Part shown: positions 14,601-22,935 of the stretch, piece by piece | How the letters are laid out: each line of letters starts with the position of its first letter | Position numbering within the stretch: position 1 is the first letter of the stretch | Assembly: GCF_030369635.1 (NCBI RefSeq) | Contig: NZ_CP128474.1 | Coordinates: forward strand, 558,001-622,000 | Source: Microbacterium arborescens | GTDB taxonomy: Bacteria; Actinomycetota; Actinomycetes; Actinomycetales; Microbacteriaceae | Length of the DNA stretch: 64,000 nucleotides | Direction of reading: 5' to 3' | Position numbers and translations under genes: made by a program | The notes under the pieces: model-generated | Told to the model about the DNA's origin: nothing | Databases searched by the model: none | What the model saw: the letters and a program-made list of their open reading frames with translations, nothing else

Positions 14601-16559
14601 TCAGGCGAGGAGCGCGCCGACCTCCGCGTCGGTCACACGGCCGTCGGCCACGAGCAGGCGGTAGGCGCGCCGGACCGGGGCGTCGGGGGATGCCGCCACC
14701 GCGCGGTCCCACGCGAGCGCTGCGCCGATGCCGGGGTAGCCCGCGACGCGGACGAACCACGGATCCGCGGCAGACACCTCGTCGGCGGCCGCGAGCGCCA
14801 CGGTGGCTTCGGCGGGTGCGCCACCGGTCGGTCCGGCGAAGGCTGCCGACCACGCGAGCCAGGGAGCGATCGTCCCGTGCACCGCCTCTTCGCCGCGAGC
14901 CGAGGGCGTACGCACGTCGACGTCGCCGCAGGCGGGGAGGCGCCAGGCGAGACCGCCGTAGCCGCCCCCGACGCGTCCGTTGCTGCCCGGCCCGCCCAGC
15001 ATCACGGTGCGATCGCCCGCCGGCGACAGCTCGAACGACAGGCCGATGACGGCGGCGCGATCGTCGCGGTGGGTCACCCGCAGCTCTCGCCGTTCGCGGA
15101 CGACGACGCTGCCGTCGGGACCGATCCAGCGCAGGTCGAGGGCCGCGCCATCGTCGAGCTGCTCGACGCGGGCGATCTCGATGCGTCCGTGATCGCCTCG
15201 CCAGATGTAGTCCTCGCCCGGCGTGTAGGTGCGGCCGCCCCAGAAGTTGGTGCCGTCGACATCCTGCAACGCGACGCTGACCCCGAGATGCCAGTCGTGG
15301 TCGGCGGGATGATGATCGGTCACGACGACGCCGCCCGGTGTGCGCAGCGGATGCAGGTAGGGGCGCGGGCTCGACGAACGCGCTGCGTCGGCACCGTCGA
15401 CCAGCTCGGCGAGCGGCGAACCGGTACCGGGCAGGGTCAGCACGACCTCGGGGGCCGTGCGACGCGCCCACGGCAGGTGCAGCTCGCCGAAGGTCGCCTC
15501 GGCGTCGACGGCGCGGATGATCGTGTCCTCGATGCCGTCCACGACGAGCCGGCGCGCGGGGCCCTCGCCGCGCGCCGTCACGAACGCGGGGTCGATCTCG
15601 TGCGGCGCGGTGCGTCCCACGGCGTCGATGACGGCGACGAAGGCGCCCGATGCCGACAGGGGAGACAGCAGGGCGACGCCATCGTCGCGGTGATCGAGGA
15701 GGTTTTCGAAGAGGTCGTCGCGCTCGAAGTGCTCGCTGCGGCCGTCGACCTCGACGACGTCCTCCGTGTAGAAGAAGCGTGCCGTGCGGCGGCGTCCGTG
15801 CACCTCGACGTACGGGTCGACCTGTTCGTCCGCGCACAGCGTGAGTCCGGCGGTGACGCGGATGCCGCGGGTGGTCGACACGCGCAGCAGGCTCGTGTCG
15901 TCGCCCTCGATGGCGTTGGCGCGGTAGAGGTCGGCGGCGACCTGGGTGATGTCGGCGACGGCGGTCGTGCCGGCGATCGCGAGCGCGGTGGCGGTGGCGT
16001 GGGCGAGCGGGTTGGTCGTGACGCCGTCGACGACGGCGACGCCGTCGAGCTCGCGGCGTCCGGCCCAGCGGCTGCGCTCCCAGTACGCGCGATCGCGCGC
16101 CCAGAGGCCCACTGCCCCGATGGCGCGGACCGGACCGAGGTCGAAGCGGTCTTCAGCGAAGGCTCGGAGCGCCCGTGATCCGAGGCTCTGGAAGCCGACC
16201 TGGATGCGCGCCCCCGAATGTGCGGCGGCGTCCTCGAGCACGCGCAGGTCGGCGAGCGTCAGGACGGGGGGCTTCTCGAGGTACAGGTCGATGCCGCGGC
16301 TCACGACCGTGCGCGCGAGTTCGAGGTGCGTGTGCAACGGGGTGGCGACGATGACGACGTCGATGTCGTCGGTCGCCGCGAGCAGCGAGGTGAGGTCGGG
16401 GAAGACGCGCGTCTCGGCAGGCAGGGCGCCCGGTGCCGGCGGACGGGGGTCGGCTGCCGCGACGAGCCGCACCCGATCGCCCAGGCGGCGGAGGTTGTCG
16501 AGGTGCACGGTTCCGTAGCCGTGGACACCGACGAGGGCGATGGTGGTGGTGCGTGGCAT
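14601..16559 (-). CDS. Gfo/Idh/MocA oxidoreductase fused to a PmoA-like (DUF6807) domain
   Basis: A 652-residue two-domain protein. Residues 1 to about 340 form a Gfo/Idh/MocA oxidoreductase with a Rossmann VGVHGYGTVH motif and EKP at 95-97. Residues from about 365 to 640 resemble the PmoA/DUF6807 family (DHHPADHDWHLG, FWGGRTYT), a beta-rich domain of unknown activity often found in sugar-degradation loci. The single open frame shows no frameshift, so the fusion is genuine. It has its own operator upstream. The substrate is probably a glycoside or sugar oxidised at a ring carbon; that is inference from family only. Confidence 0.82.
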   Translation of the reverse strand: MPRTTTIALVGVHGYGTVHLDNLRRLGDRVRLVAAADPRPPAPGALPAETRVFPDLTSLLAATDDIDVVIVATPLHTHLELARTVVSRGIDLYLEKPPVLTLADLRVLEDAAAHSGARIQVGFQSLGSRALRAFAEDRFDLGPVRAIGAVGLWARDRAYWERSRWAGRRELDGVAVVDGVTTNPLAHATATALAIAGTTAVADITQVAADLYRANAIEGDDTSLLRVSTTRGIRVTAGLTLCADEQVDPYVEVHGRRRTARFFYTEDVVEVDGRSEHFERDDLFENLLDHRDDGVALLSPLSASGAFVAVIDAVGRTAPHEIDPAFVTARGEGPARRLVVDGIEDTIIRAVDAEATFGELHLPWARRTAPEVVLTLPGTGSPLAELVDGADAARSSSPRPYLHPLRTPGGVVVTDHHPADHDWHLGVSVALQDVDGTNFWGGRTYTPGEDYIWRGDHGRIEIARVEQLDDGAALDLRWIGPDGSVVVRERRELRVTHRDDRAAVIGLSFELSPAGDRTVMLGGPGSNGRVGGGYGGLAWRLPACGDVDVRTPSARGEEAVHGTIAPWLAWSAAFAGPTGGAPAEATVALAAADEVSAADPWFVRVAGYPGIGAALAWDRAVAASPDAPVRRAYRLLVADGRVTDAEVGALLA

Positions 16560-16591
16560 CCGATTCTCCTGACGTCGCTCCCATCATGTCA

Positions 16592-16604
16592 GCAAGCGCT
16601 TTCC
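16592..16604 (-). promoter_or_regulatory. LacI-type operator before the Gfo-PmoA fusion gene
   Basis: GCAAGCGCTTTCC, 33 bases upstream of the minus-strand start at 16559. It shares the AAGCGCTTTCC half and core with the other operators in the window. The rest of the 16560-16782 spacer shows only a TAGCGT -10 candidate (16749-16754) for the lipoprotein. Confidence 0.55.
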
Positions 16605-16782
16605 GTCGCCCCATCCCGCGCCATTGCGGCGGGTGTTCCGGTGCGTGGCTCGGCGCTCCGGTCGGAGGCGGCGAAGCGACACCATACGGCAGTCGGCGCG
16701 GACGGTCGATGGGGAGGGCTGCCCACGTCGCGGCGGACCCGCGCGCGTTAGCGTCGAGGCACATCGATCCGAGGAGACCGCC

Positions 16783-17526
16783 ATGGCATCACCCGCATCC
16801 CGCATTCCGCACGCTCGGCTGCGCGCCGGTCTGGTCGTCGCAGCCCTGGGTCTCGCGGCGTTGACGGGCTGCACTCCGTCCGCCGAGCAGGGCGGCGAGT
16901 CGCCGAGCGCGGCGGACACCGCGACGACCGCACCCTCGACGGCGGCGACGGCGCCCGCGGCGGCATCCGGTGCCCTCGATCGTGATGAGCTCGCGGGTCT
17001 GTTCAGCGGCATCCAGTTCCGCGCCGCCGAATACGACTCGATCGCGGCGATGCTCGAGTCGATCTATCCCGGGCTGACGGTGTCGGATGCCGCGTGCCTC
17101 GCGCCCTTCGGGGCCGGGTGGGAGTCGGCGGGCGACGCCGTGGAATGGGGCACGAGCAACGATCGGTCGATGACGGCGGTCGTGGCGTCGGCGGCCGACG
17201 ACGCGGCTGCCAAGGCGCTCGTGGCACAGGCCGAGGAGGCGATCGCACGTTGCGCGAACGGGCAGGAGCTGTTCGCCATGCAGGGCGTGCCCGTGACGAC
17301 CGCGGTCGAGCCCTTCGACGTCGCCGTGACCGGAGCGGACGACGTGCGGGGGTGGCGCGTGACGGGAGACGTCGGCGGCTCGCCGTTCACCCTCGTCGGC
17401 GCGACCGTGCGCACGGGGCAGAACGTGCTCGCCCTCGTGGGCTGGGACCCCGAGACGAGCGCGGACTACGTGCCGCAGGCGACGCAGCTGTTCGTCGATC
17501 GCATCGCGAGCGCGACCGCGAACTGA
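16783..17526 (+). CDS. Secreted lipoprotein of unknown function
   Basis: I do not recognise this family. The 247-residue product has a signal peptide ending in lipobox LTGC (Cys30), then an Ala/Thr/Ser-rich linker (about 31-60) and a compact domain with a conserved-looking pair of cysteines (DAACLAPF and IARCANG). It should be anchored to the outer membrane face. ATG 16783 follows GAGGAG, and TAGCGT at 16749-16754 may be its -10 box. The next gene is an ABC exporter about 50 bases downstream, but that gene has its own promoter. Confidence 0.8.
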   Translation: MASPASRIPHARLRAGLVVAALGLAALTGCTPSAEQGGESPSAADTATTAPSTAATAPAAASGALDRDELAGLFSGIQFRAAEYDSIAAMLESIYPGLTVSDAACLAPFGAGWESAGDAVEWGTSNDRSMTAVVASAADDAAAKALVAQAEEAIARCANGQELFAMQGVPVTTAVEPFDVAVTGADDVRGWRVTGDVGGSPFTLVGATVRTGQNVLALVGWDPETSADYVPQATQLFVDRIASATAN

Positions 17527-17563
17527 TTCGCGCCGAGGGGTGTGCCGCCGCGTGGTGTGCGCT

Positions 17564-17596
17564 TAGCATGGTCACGTGGCTCGGAAACCGCTTTCC
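17564..17596 (+). promoter_or_regulatory. Leaderless promoter and LacI-type operator at the ABC exporter start
   Basis: TAGCAT (17564-17569) stands six bases before the GTG at 17576, the leaderless spacing seen at two other genes here. GGAAACCGCTTTCC (17583-17596) covers codons 3 to 7 and differs from GGAAAGCGCTTTCC by one base, placing an operator just after the transcription start. Confidence 0.5.
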
Positions 17597-19342
17597 CGTC
17601 CCGCGGACCTGATCGACGGCGCTCGTCCGGCTCGATCCGTCCTGCGGCTGCTCGCCCGTCGGCCCGGACGCATGAGCATCGCGATCGGCGCCTTCGCGCT
17701 GAAAGAGATCCCGATGTGGTTCCTCCCGGTCATCACGGCGGCGATCATCGACATCGTCGCGGGCGGGGGAGAGGTGACCGCGGTCGTCGGGTGGTTCCTC
17801 GTCGCGGCCGCGTTGCTGCTGCAGAACTACCCGAACCACATCCTCTACACGCGCAGCTTCATGACCGTCGTGCGCGACACCGGCGCCGACCTGCGCAACG
17901 CGCTCGCCGCGCGGCTGCAGAGCCTGTCGATCGGCTATCACTCGCGGGTGAGCTCGTCGATCGTCCAGACGAAAGTCGTGCGCGACGTCGAGAACGTCGA
18001 GCTGATGCTGCAGCAGGTCACCCACCCGCTGCTCTCGGCGACGATGGTGATGATCGGCGCCCTCACGATGACCGCGATCGCGGTGCCCCAGTTCCTGCCG
18101 GTCTACGCTCTCGCGGTGCCGATCGCGATCGGCATCCGGTACGGCATGCGCAACCGCTCGCGAGAGCGCAACGCCGTCTTCCGCCGCGAGGTCGAGGTGC
18201 TCTCGGCGCGGGTGGGAGAGATGGCGTCGCTCATGCCGGTCACCCGCGCCCACGGCCTGGAGGAGACGGCGGTCACCCGCGTCTCGCACGGCGCCGAGGG
18301 GGTGCGGCGCGCAGGGCTACACCTCGACATGCTCAACGGTCACGTCGCGTCGATCTCGTGGGTGGCGATGCAGCTGCTCGGCGTCGGATGCCTCGTTCTC
18401 GCCGCGATCTTCTCGCTCACCGGCATCCTGCCGATATCTCCCGGCGAGGTCGTGCTGCTCTCGACCTACTTCACTCTGCTCACGCAGGGGCTCACGCAAC
18501 TGCTGATGCTCATCCCGGTGGGCGCTCGCGGACTCGAGTCCGTGCGCTCGATCGCCGAAGTGCTGCAGGAGCCCGACCTCGAGCAGAACGAAGGCAAGCG
18601 CCGCGTCGACCGCATCATCGGCGACATCCGCCTCGAGAGAGCGAGCCACCGTTACGCGGGGGCGAGCGAGGACGCGCTCCACGAGATCGACCTGCACATC
18701 CCCGCGGGGTGCACGTACGCGTTCGTCGGCTCGTCGGGATCGGGTAAGTCGACGCTGCTCAACCTCGTCCTCGGTTTCGTGCGGGCCACGAGCGGGCGAC
18801 TGACGATCGACGGAGCCGACGTGCAGGAACTCGACCTGCGCACCGTGCGGCGCTCGGTCTCGGTCGTGCCGCAGGAGTCGGTGCTGTTCGAAGGCACGAT
18901 CCGCGAGAACATCGCCTACGGGCTGCCCGACGTCGCAGACGAGCGCATCGAGCAGGCGCTGCGCGATGCCAACGCGTGGGAGTTCGTCAGCGGCCAGCCG
19001 GACGGCTGGGACACGGTGGTCGGCGAGCGGGGAGCGCGTCTGTCGGGAGGGCAGCGTCAGCGGCTCGCGATCGCCCGTGCGCTGGTCCGCGACCCCCGCA
19101 TCCTGCTGCTCGACGAGGCGACCTCGGCGCTCGACCCCGAATCGGAGGAGCTCGTGAAGGAGGCGCTGGGCAGGCTCATGACCGGTCGCACCACCCTCGT
19201 CGTCGCCCACCGCCTCTCGACGATCCGCCAGGCCGACCGCATCGTCGTGCTCGAGCGGGGCCGCATCGTCGAGCAGGGCTCGCACGACGATCTTCTGGCC
19301 GCCTCCGGCCGCTACGCCCACCTGCACGCCACCCAGTCCTGA
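17576..19342 (+). CDS. ABC exporter half-transporter (fused permease and ATPase)
   Basis: A 588-residue type I exporter. The transmembrane domain spans about residues 35-320 with roughly six helices. The ATPase domain has Walker A GSSGSGKST (about 385-393), signature LSGGQ (about 488-492) and Walker B ILLLDEAT (about 509-516). It would act as a homodimer, since no partner half-transporter lies next to it. The GTG start has no Shine-Dalgarno and fits a leaderless mRNA. The cargo is unknown. It is the only ABC ATPase in the window and, being an exporter, cannot energise the CUT1 importers. Confidence 0.9.
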   Translation: MARKPLSRPADLIDGARPARSVLRLLARRPGRMSIAIGAFALKEIPMWFLPVITAAIIDIVAGGGEVTAVVGWFLVAAALLLQNYPNHILYTRSFMTVVRDTGADLRNALAARLQSLSIGYHSRVSSSIVQTKVVRDVENVELMLQQVTHPLLSATMVMIGALTMTAIAVPQFLPVYALAVPIAIGIRYGMRNRSRERNAVFRREVEVLSARVGEMASLMPVTRAHGLEETAVTRVSHGAEGVRRAGLHLDMLNGHVASISWVAMQLLGVGCLVLAAIFSLTGILPISPGEVVLLSTYFTLLTQGLTQLLMLIPVGARGLESVRSIAEVLQEPDLEQNEGKRRVDRIIGDIRLERASHRYAGASEDALHEIDLHIPAGCTYAFVGSSGSGKSTLLNLVLGFVRATSGRLTIDGADVQELDLRTVRRSVSVVPQESVLFEGTIRENIAYGLPDVADERIEQALRDANAWEFVSGQPDGWDTVVGERGARLSGGQRQRLAIARALVRDPRILLLDEATSALDPESEELVKEALGRLMTGRTTLVVAHRLSTIRQADRIVVLERGRIVEQGSHDDLLAASGRYAHLHATQS

Positions 19343-19355
19343 CCCCCCACCCCCA

Positions 19356-19423
19356 CCCGTCGACTCGCCAGAAAGCGCGGATGTCGGCGCCCCCGCACCC
19401 GCGATACGTGGCGAGTCGACGGG
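19356..19423. terminator. Large inverted repeat, probable terminator between exporter and GH43-like gene
   Basis: CCCGTCGACTCGCCA (19356-19370) and TGGCGAGTCGACGGG (19409-19423) are perfect 15-base inverted arms separated by 38 bases. The repeat lies 13 bases past the exporter stop codon. An in-frame ATG at 19381 falls in its loop and is not used here as a start. Confidence 0.6.
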
Positions 19424-19440
19424 GGAAGAGAGGAGAACCC

Positions 19441-20388
19441 GTGCTCAGAGAGATCTACCGGGATCCGGTGTACGACGGGGCGACCGATCCGGTCGTCGTC
19501 ATCGACCGGGGTGCGTGGTGGATGTTCTACACGCAGCGCCGCGCGACGCACCCCGACCCCGGACCGGGAGTCGCCTGGGTGCACGGCTCGCGCATCGGAG
19601 TCGCACGCTCGCGCGACGGCGTCGACTGGACATACGCGGGCACGCTCGAACCGGATGCCGGCGGCCTCACTCTCGTCGCCGGGGCGCCCCCGGCGATGGT
19701 CGACCGCACGCACTGGGCGCCCGAGGTCGTGTTCGACGGCAGCGGATGGCGGATGTACCTGACCGAGATCGACGGTGTTCCCGATCGCTGGCCGGGTCAC
19801 GCCCGCGCGATCGTGGAGTACCGCTCGACCGACCTCGTCTCGTGGCATCGCACAGGCCCGCTCGATCTCGCGAGCGACCGCGTCATCGATGCCGGGGTCG
19901 CGCGCGGCCCCGACGGGAGGTGGCGGCTCTGGTACAAGGACGAGGCCGCCGACTCGATCACGCGGGTCGCCGTCTCGGACGACCTCGCGTCGTGGGTCGA
20001 CGGCGGCGTCGCGATCGGCGGGCGTCCGCACGAGGGACCCAGTGTCTTCGAGCTCGATGGGCGGTGGTGGATGATCGTCGACGAGTGGCGGGGGATGGGG
20101 GTCTTCGTCTCGGACGACACCGTCGATTGGGTGCGCCAGGGGGGTGCCGACGAGGTCGTGCTCGGAGCCGGAACCGTGCCCGGCCAGGGGTTCGGGCACC
20201 ACGGAGCCCCGGTCCGCGACGGAGACGCCCTCTGGTACTACTTCTTCGCGCAGCCGGCCACGACTCCGGATGCCGGTGGCGACGGGGCCCATGCCGACGA
20301 CGTCGAGGGCCGCCGGTGCGCGGTGTACCGGGTGCGGCTGGGTGTCGACGGGGGTCGTCTGATGTGCGAGGCTGAACCGGCGGACTGA
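19441..20388 (+). CDS. Five-bladed beta-propeller glycoside hydrolase, GH43-like
   Basis: A 315-residue probable glycosidase of the GH43/GH32-like propeller superfamily. Repeated blades read DPVVVIDRGAWWMFY near the N-terminus (candidate catalytic Asp), then HWAPEVVF, and EGPSVFELDGRWWM with a candidate catalytic Glu near residue 200. No signal peptide is seen, so it should be cytoplasmic. GTG 19441 is preferred because AGGAG precedes it; the in-frame ATG at 19381 lies inside a hairpin. Family assignment beyond the fold, and substrate, are uncertain. It precedes importer B. Confidence 0.72.
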   Translation: MLREIYRDPVYDGATDPVVVIDRGAWWMFYTQRRATHPDPGPGVAWVHGSRIGVARSRDGVDWTYAGTLEPDAGGLTLVAGAPPAMVDRTHWAPEVVFDGSGWRMYLTEIDGVPDRWPGHARAIVEYRSTDLVSWHRTGPLDLASDRVIDAGVARGPDGRWRLWYKDEAADSITRVAVSDDLASWVDGGVAIGGRPHEGPSVFELDGRWWMIVDEWRGMGVFVSDDTVDWVRQGGADEVVLGAGTVPGQGFGHHGAPVRDGDALWYYFFAQPATTPDAGGDGAHADDVEGRRCAVYRVRLGVDGGRLMCEAEPAD

Positions 20389-20439
20389 GACCGGTCACAG
20401 CCGCGAGATCACGGGTGCGAATCGGTTGGCCCGAGTTTC

Positions 20440-20487
20440 TTGCGAAACGTTTCACGGCGTAGTACCGTTGCCGGCAAGCGCTTTCCC
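20440..20487 (+). promoter_or_regulatory. Promoter with two LacI-type operators for importer B
   Basis: TTGCGA (20440-20445), a 17-base spacer and TACCGT (20463-20468) form a good promoter. The first operator, TGCGAAACGTTTCACG (20441-20456), covers the -35 box. The second, GGCAAGCGCTTTCCC (20473-20487), covers the expected start of transcription. This is a textbook repression layout. Confidence 0.72.
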
Positions 20488-20572
20488 GACAGCGGGGCGG
20501 CGCGCACCTGCACACACGGACAATGGACGTTCGCGCGCACCGAGACGACGACGTTCGGCAGAGAGGACAATG

Positions 20573-21871
20573 ATGTTCAGCAGAAAGCGGGCACTGGCCA
20601 CGGTCGCCATCGCGACGGGCGCCGCGCTCACCCTGGCGGGCTGTGCCGGCGGCGACACCCCCGCCGCGGACGCGACCTTCGATCCCGACGAGAAGGTCAC
20701 CCTCAACCTCGCGTTCTGGGGCAACGACGTTCGCGCGGAGCTCTACAACGAGGCGATCGCGGCCTTCAACGAGGAATACCCGAACATCACGGTCAACGCG
20801 ACGTTCCTGACCTTCCCCGAGTTCTGGGAGAAGCGTCAGACCGAGGCCGCCGGCGGCGGGCTCCCCGACGTCATGCAGTTCGACTACTCGTACCTGCGGC
20901 AGTACTCCGAGAACAACCTCCTGCTCGACCTCGAGCCGTACCTCGGCGACATCATCGAGATCGACGCGCTGCCGCAGAACATCCTCGATATCGGTGTCGT
21001 GGGCGACACGACCTACGGCATCGCGACGTCGACGAACGCCTGGGGCATGTTCACCAACCCGAAGCTGATCGAGCAGGCCGGTGTCGAGGAGTTCGACGGT
21101 GGTTCGTGGGACGACTACTCGGACTGGATCGCCAGCGTCACCGACGCGTCCGGGGGAGCGTACTGGGGCGGCACCGACTACACCGGGCGCATCCAGAACT
21201 TCGAGCTCCAGCTTCGCGCCGAAGGGTCGCAGCTGTTCGACGAGAACGGCGAGCCCGGCTTCGACGAGGCGCGACTGACCCAGTTCTGGGAGGACGGCGC
21301 CGAGCTCCGCGAGAGCGGGGCCGTCATCGGCCAGCAGCGCCTCGAGGAGGCCCTGCCGCTCTCGGGCTTCGACGCCGCTCTCACGGCGAGCGAGCTGACG
21401 TGGGACAACTTCGGCGGCGGCTACCTGGGCAACCTGGGCGAGGGATACACCGAGCTCGGTCTCGTCGCCCCGCCGGTCACGAAGGAGGGCGCGAAGGACC
21501 TGTACCTCAAGCCCTCGATGCTCCACACGATCTCGGCGAAGACCGAGCACCCCGCCGCCGCGGCGACGCTCGTCAACTTCCTCGTGAACTCGCCCGAGTC
21601 GGGCGAGATCTTCGGCACGAACCGTGGCCTGCCGGCCTCGCAGACCGCTCTCGACGCGGCCGACCTCGACCCGCTGAGCCAGCAGGTCAAGGAGTACGAG
21701 GAGTCGATCGCCGACCGCCTCGGCGACGCGCCGCCCGTTCCGATCGTCGGCTACGGCACGATCGAGGAGGAGTTCCGCAAGCTCGGCACCGAGCTCGCCT
21801 TCGGCACGATCACCGTCGACGAAGCCGTCGATCGCTTCTTCTCGCAGATGGACATCACCCTCAACGGATGA
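20573..21871 (+). CDS. Sugar ABC importer B, first substrate-binding lipoprotein (CUT1)
   Basis: A 432-residue binding lipoprotein with signal peptide and lipobox LAGC (Cys24). The mature part opens with FDPDEKVTLNLAFWGND. It is a close paralogue of the binding protein at 24571-25851, sharing FNEEYPNITVN, EKRQTEAAGGGLPDV and GDAPPVP. The second of two adjacent ATG codons (20573) has the better spacing to GAGGA. A strong hairpin after the stop separates it from the permease genes, which would favour excess binding protein over permease. Confidence 0.9.
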   Translation: MFSRKRALATVAIATGAALTLAGCAGGDTPAADATFDPDEKVTLNLAFWGNDVRAELYNEAIAAFNEEYPNITVNATFLTFPEFWEKRQTEAAGGGLPDVMQFDYSYLRQYSENNLLLDLEPYLGDIIEIDALPQNILDIGVVGDTTYGIATSTNAWGMFTNPKLIEQAGVEEFDGGSWDDYSDWIASVTDASGGAYWGGTDYTGRIQNFELQLRAEGSQLFDENGEPGFDEARLTQFWEDGAELRESGAVIGQQRLEEALPLSGFDAALTASELTWDNFGGGYLGNLGEGYTELGLVAPPVTKEGAKDLYLKPSMLHTISAKTEHPAAAATLVNFLVNSPESGEIFGTNRGLPASQTALDAADLDPLSQQVKEYEESIADRLGDAPPVPIVGYGTIEEEFRKLGTELAFGTITVDEAVDRFFSQMDITLNG

Positions 21872-21877
21872 CCCGCT

Positions 21878-21910
21878 CCCGCGGGCCGGCGCTCTGCGCC
21901 GGCCCGCGGG
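21878..21910 (+). terminator. Perfect 15-base-pair intercistronic hairpin
   Basis: CCCGCGGGCCGGCGC (21878-21892) pairs perfectly with GCGCCGGCCCGCGGG (21896-21910) around TCT, six bases after the binding-protein stop and 32 bases before the permease start. No T tract follows, so partial termination or 3'-end protection of the upstream mRNA is more likely than full termination. Confidence 0.75.
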
Positions 21911-21942
21911 CCCCGCATCCTCCCCGCATCCTCAGGAGCATC

Positions 21943-22935
21943 GTGACCACTACCGCCACACGGGTGATCGTCACCAAGGACTCGTCGCGCCGCGGCCTCG
22001 TCCGCAAGCAGCGGCCCGAACACCTCGACCGCCCCGGCGCCCGCAAGCGCGCCGTCCGCGAGAACATCGCGGGGTACGGCTTCCTCCTGCCGTGGCTCGT
22101 CGGGTTCTTCGGGCTCACGCTCGTTCCGATGGCGTACTCGCTGTACCTGTCGTTCACGAGCTACAACATCTTCTCGCCGCCGAAGTGGATCGGCTTCGAC
22201 AACTACATCCGGCTCTTCACCAACGACCCGAGCTTCATGCAGTCGGCGCAGATCACCCTGATCTACGTGCTCGTGGGAACGCCGATCTCGCTGATCGCCG
22301 CTCTCCTGATCGCGCTGCTGCTGAACTACCGCGACCGTGGTGCGGCGTTCTTCCGCTCGGCGTTCTACGCCCCCTCGCTCATCGGCGCCTCGGTCTCGGT
22401 CGCGATCGTGTGGCGTGCGATGTTCGCCACCGACGGCCCCGTCGACAACGGCCTGAACGTGTTCGGCATCGACCTCGGCGGATGGATCGGAAACCCCGGG
22501 CTCATCCTGCCGATGATGATCCTGCTGGCCGTCTGGCAGTTCGGCGCGACGATGGTGATCTTCCTCGCCGGTCTCAAGCAGATCCCGAAGGAGCTGTACG
22601 AGGCGGCCGAGATGGACGGGGCGAACGCCGTCCGCCGCTTCCGCGCCGTGACGGTGCCGATGCTCTCGCCCGTCATCTTCTTCAACCTGCTGCTCGGCCT
22701 CATCGGCGCGTTCCAGGTGTTCGGGTCGGCCTACATCATCTCCAACGGCACCGGCGGCCCCGCCGGGATGACGAACTTCATCACGGTCTACCTCTACAAG
22801 ACCGGATTCGCCGACGGCCGCATGGGATACGCCGCCGCGATCGCGTGGGTGCTCCTCGTCGTCGTCGCCATCATCGCCCTCATCCTCTTCCGCACCCAGA
22901 AGTCGTGGGTGCACTACTCGGGAGACAACCGATGA
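21943..22935 (+). CDS. Sugar ABC importer B permease (MalF type)
   Basis: A 330-residue permease with six membrane spans after a basic N-terminal tail of about 50 residues. The EAA loop reads LYEAAEMDGANAVRRF. GTG 21943 is chosen because AGGAG precedes it at good spacing and because earlier in-frame codons run through the binding-protein gene and hairpin. It overlaps the next permease by ATGA. It forms the translocation channel for the two flanking binding proteins. Confidence 0.9.
   Translation: MTTTATRVIVTKDSSRRGLVRKQRPEHLDRPGARKRAVRENIAGYGFLLPWLVGFFGLTLVPMAYSLYLSFTSYNIFSPPKWIGFDNYIRLFTNDPSFMQSAQITLIYVLVGTPISLIAALLIALLLNYRDRGAAFFRSAFYAPSLIGASVSVAIVWRAMFATDGPVDNGLNVFGIDLGGWIGNPGLILPMMILLAVWQFGATMVIFLAGLKQIPKELYEAAEMDGANAVRRFRAVTVPMLSPVIFFNLLLGLIGAFQVFGSAYIISNGTGGPAGMTNFITVYLYKTGFADGRMGYAAAIAWVLLVVVAIIALILFRTQKSWVHYSGDNR

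Noticed and set aside
19381..19440. In-frame ATG at 19381 as the start of the GH43-like gene
   Set aside because: It lies in the loop of a 15-base inverted repeat without a ribosome-binding site, while GTG 19441 has AGGAG at good spacing.
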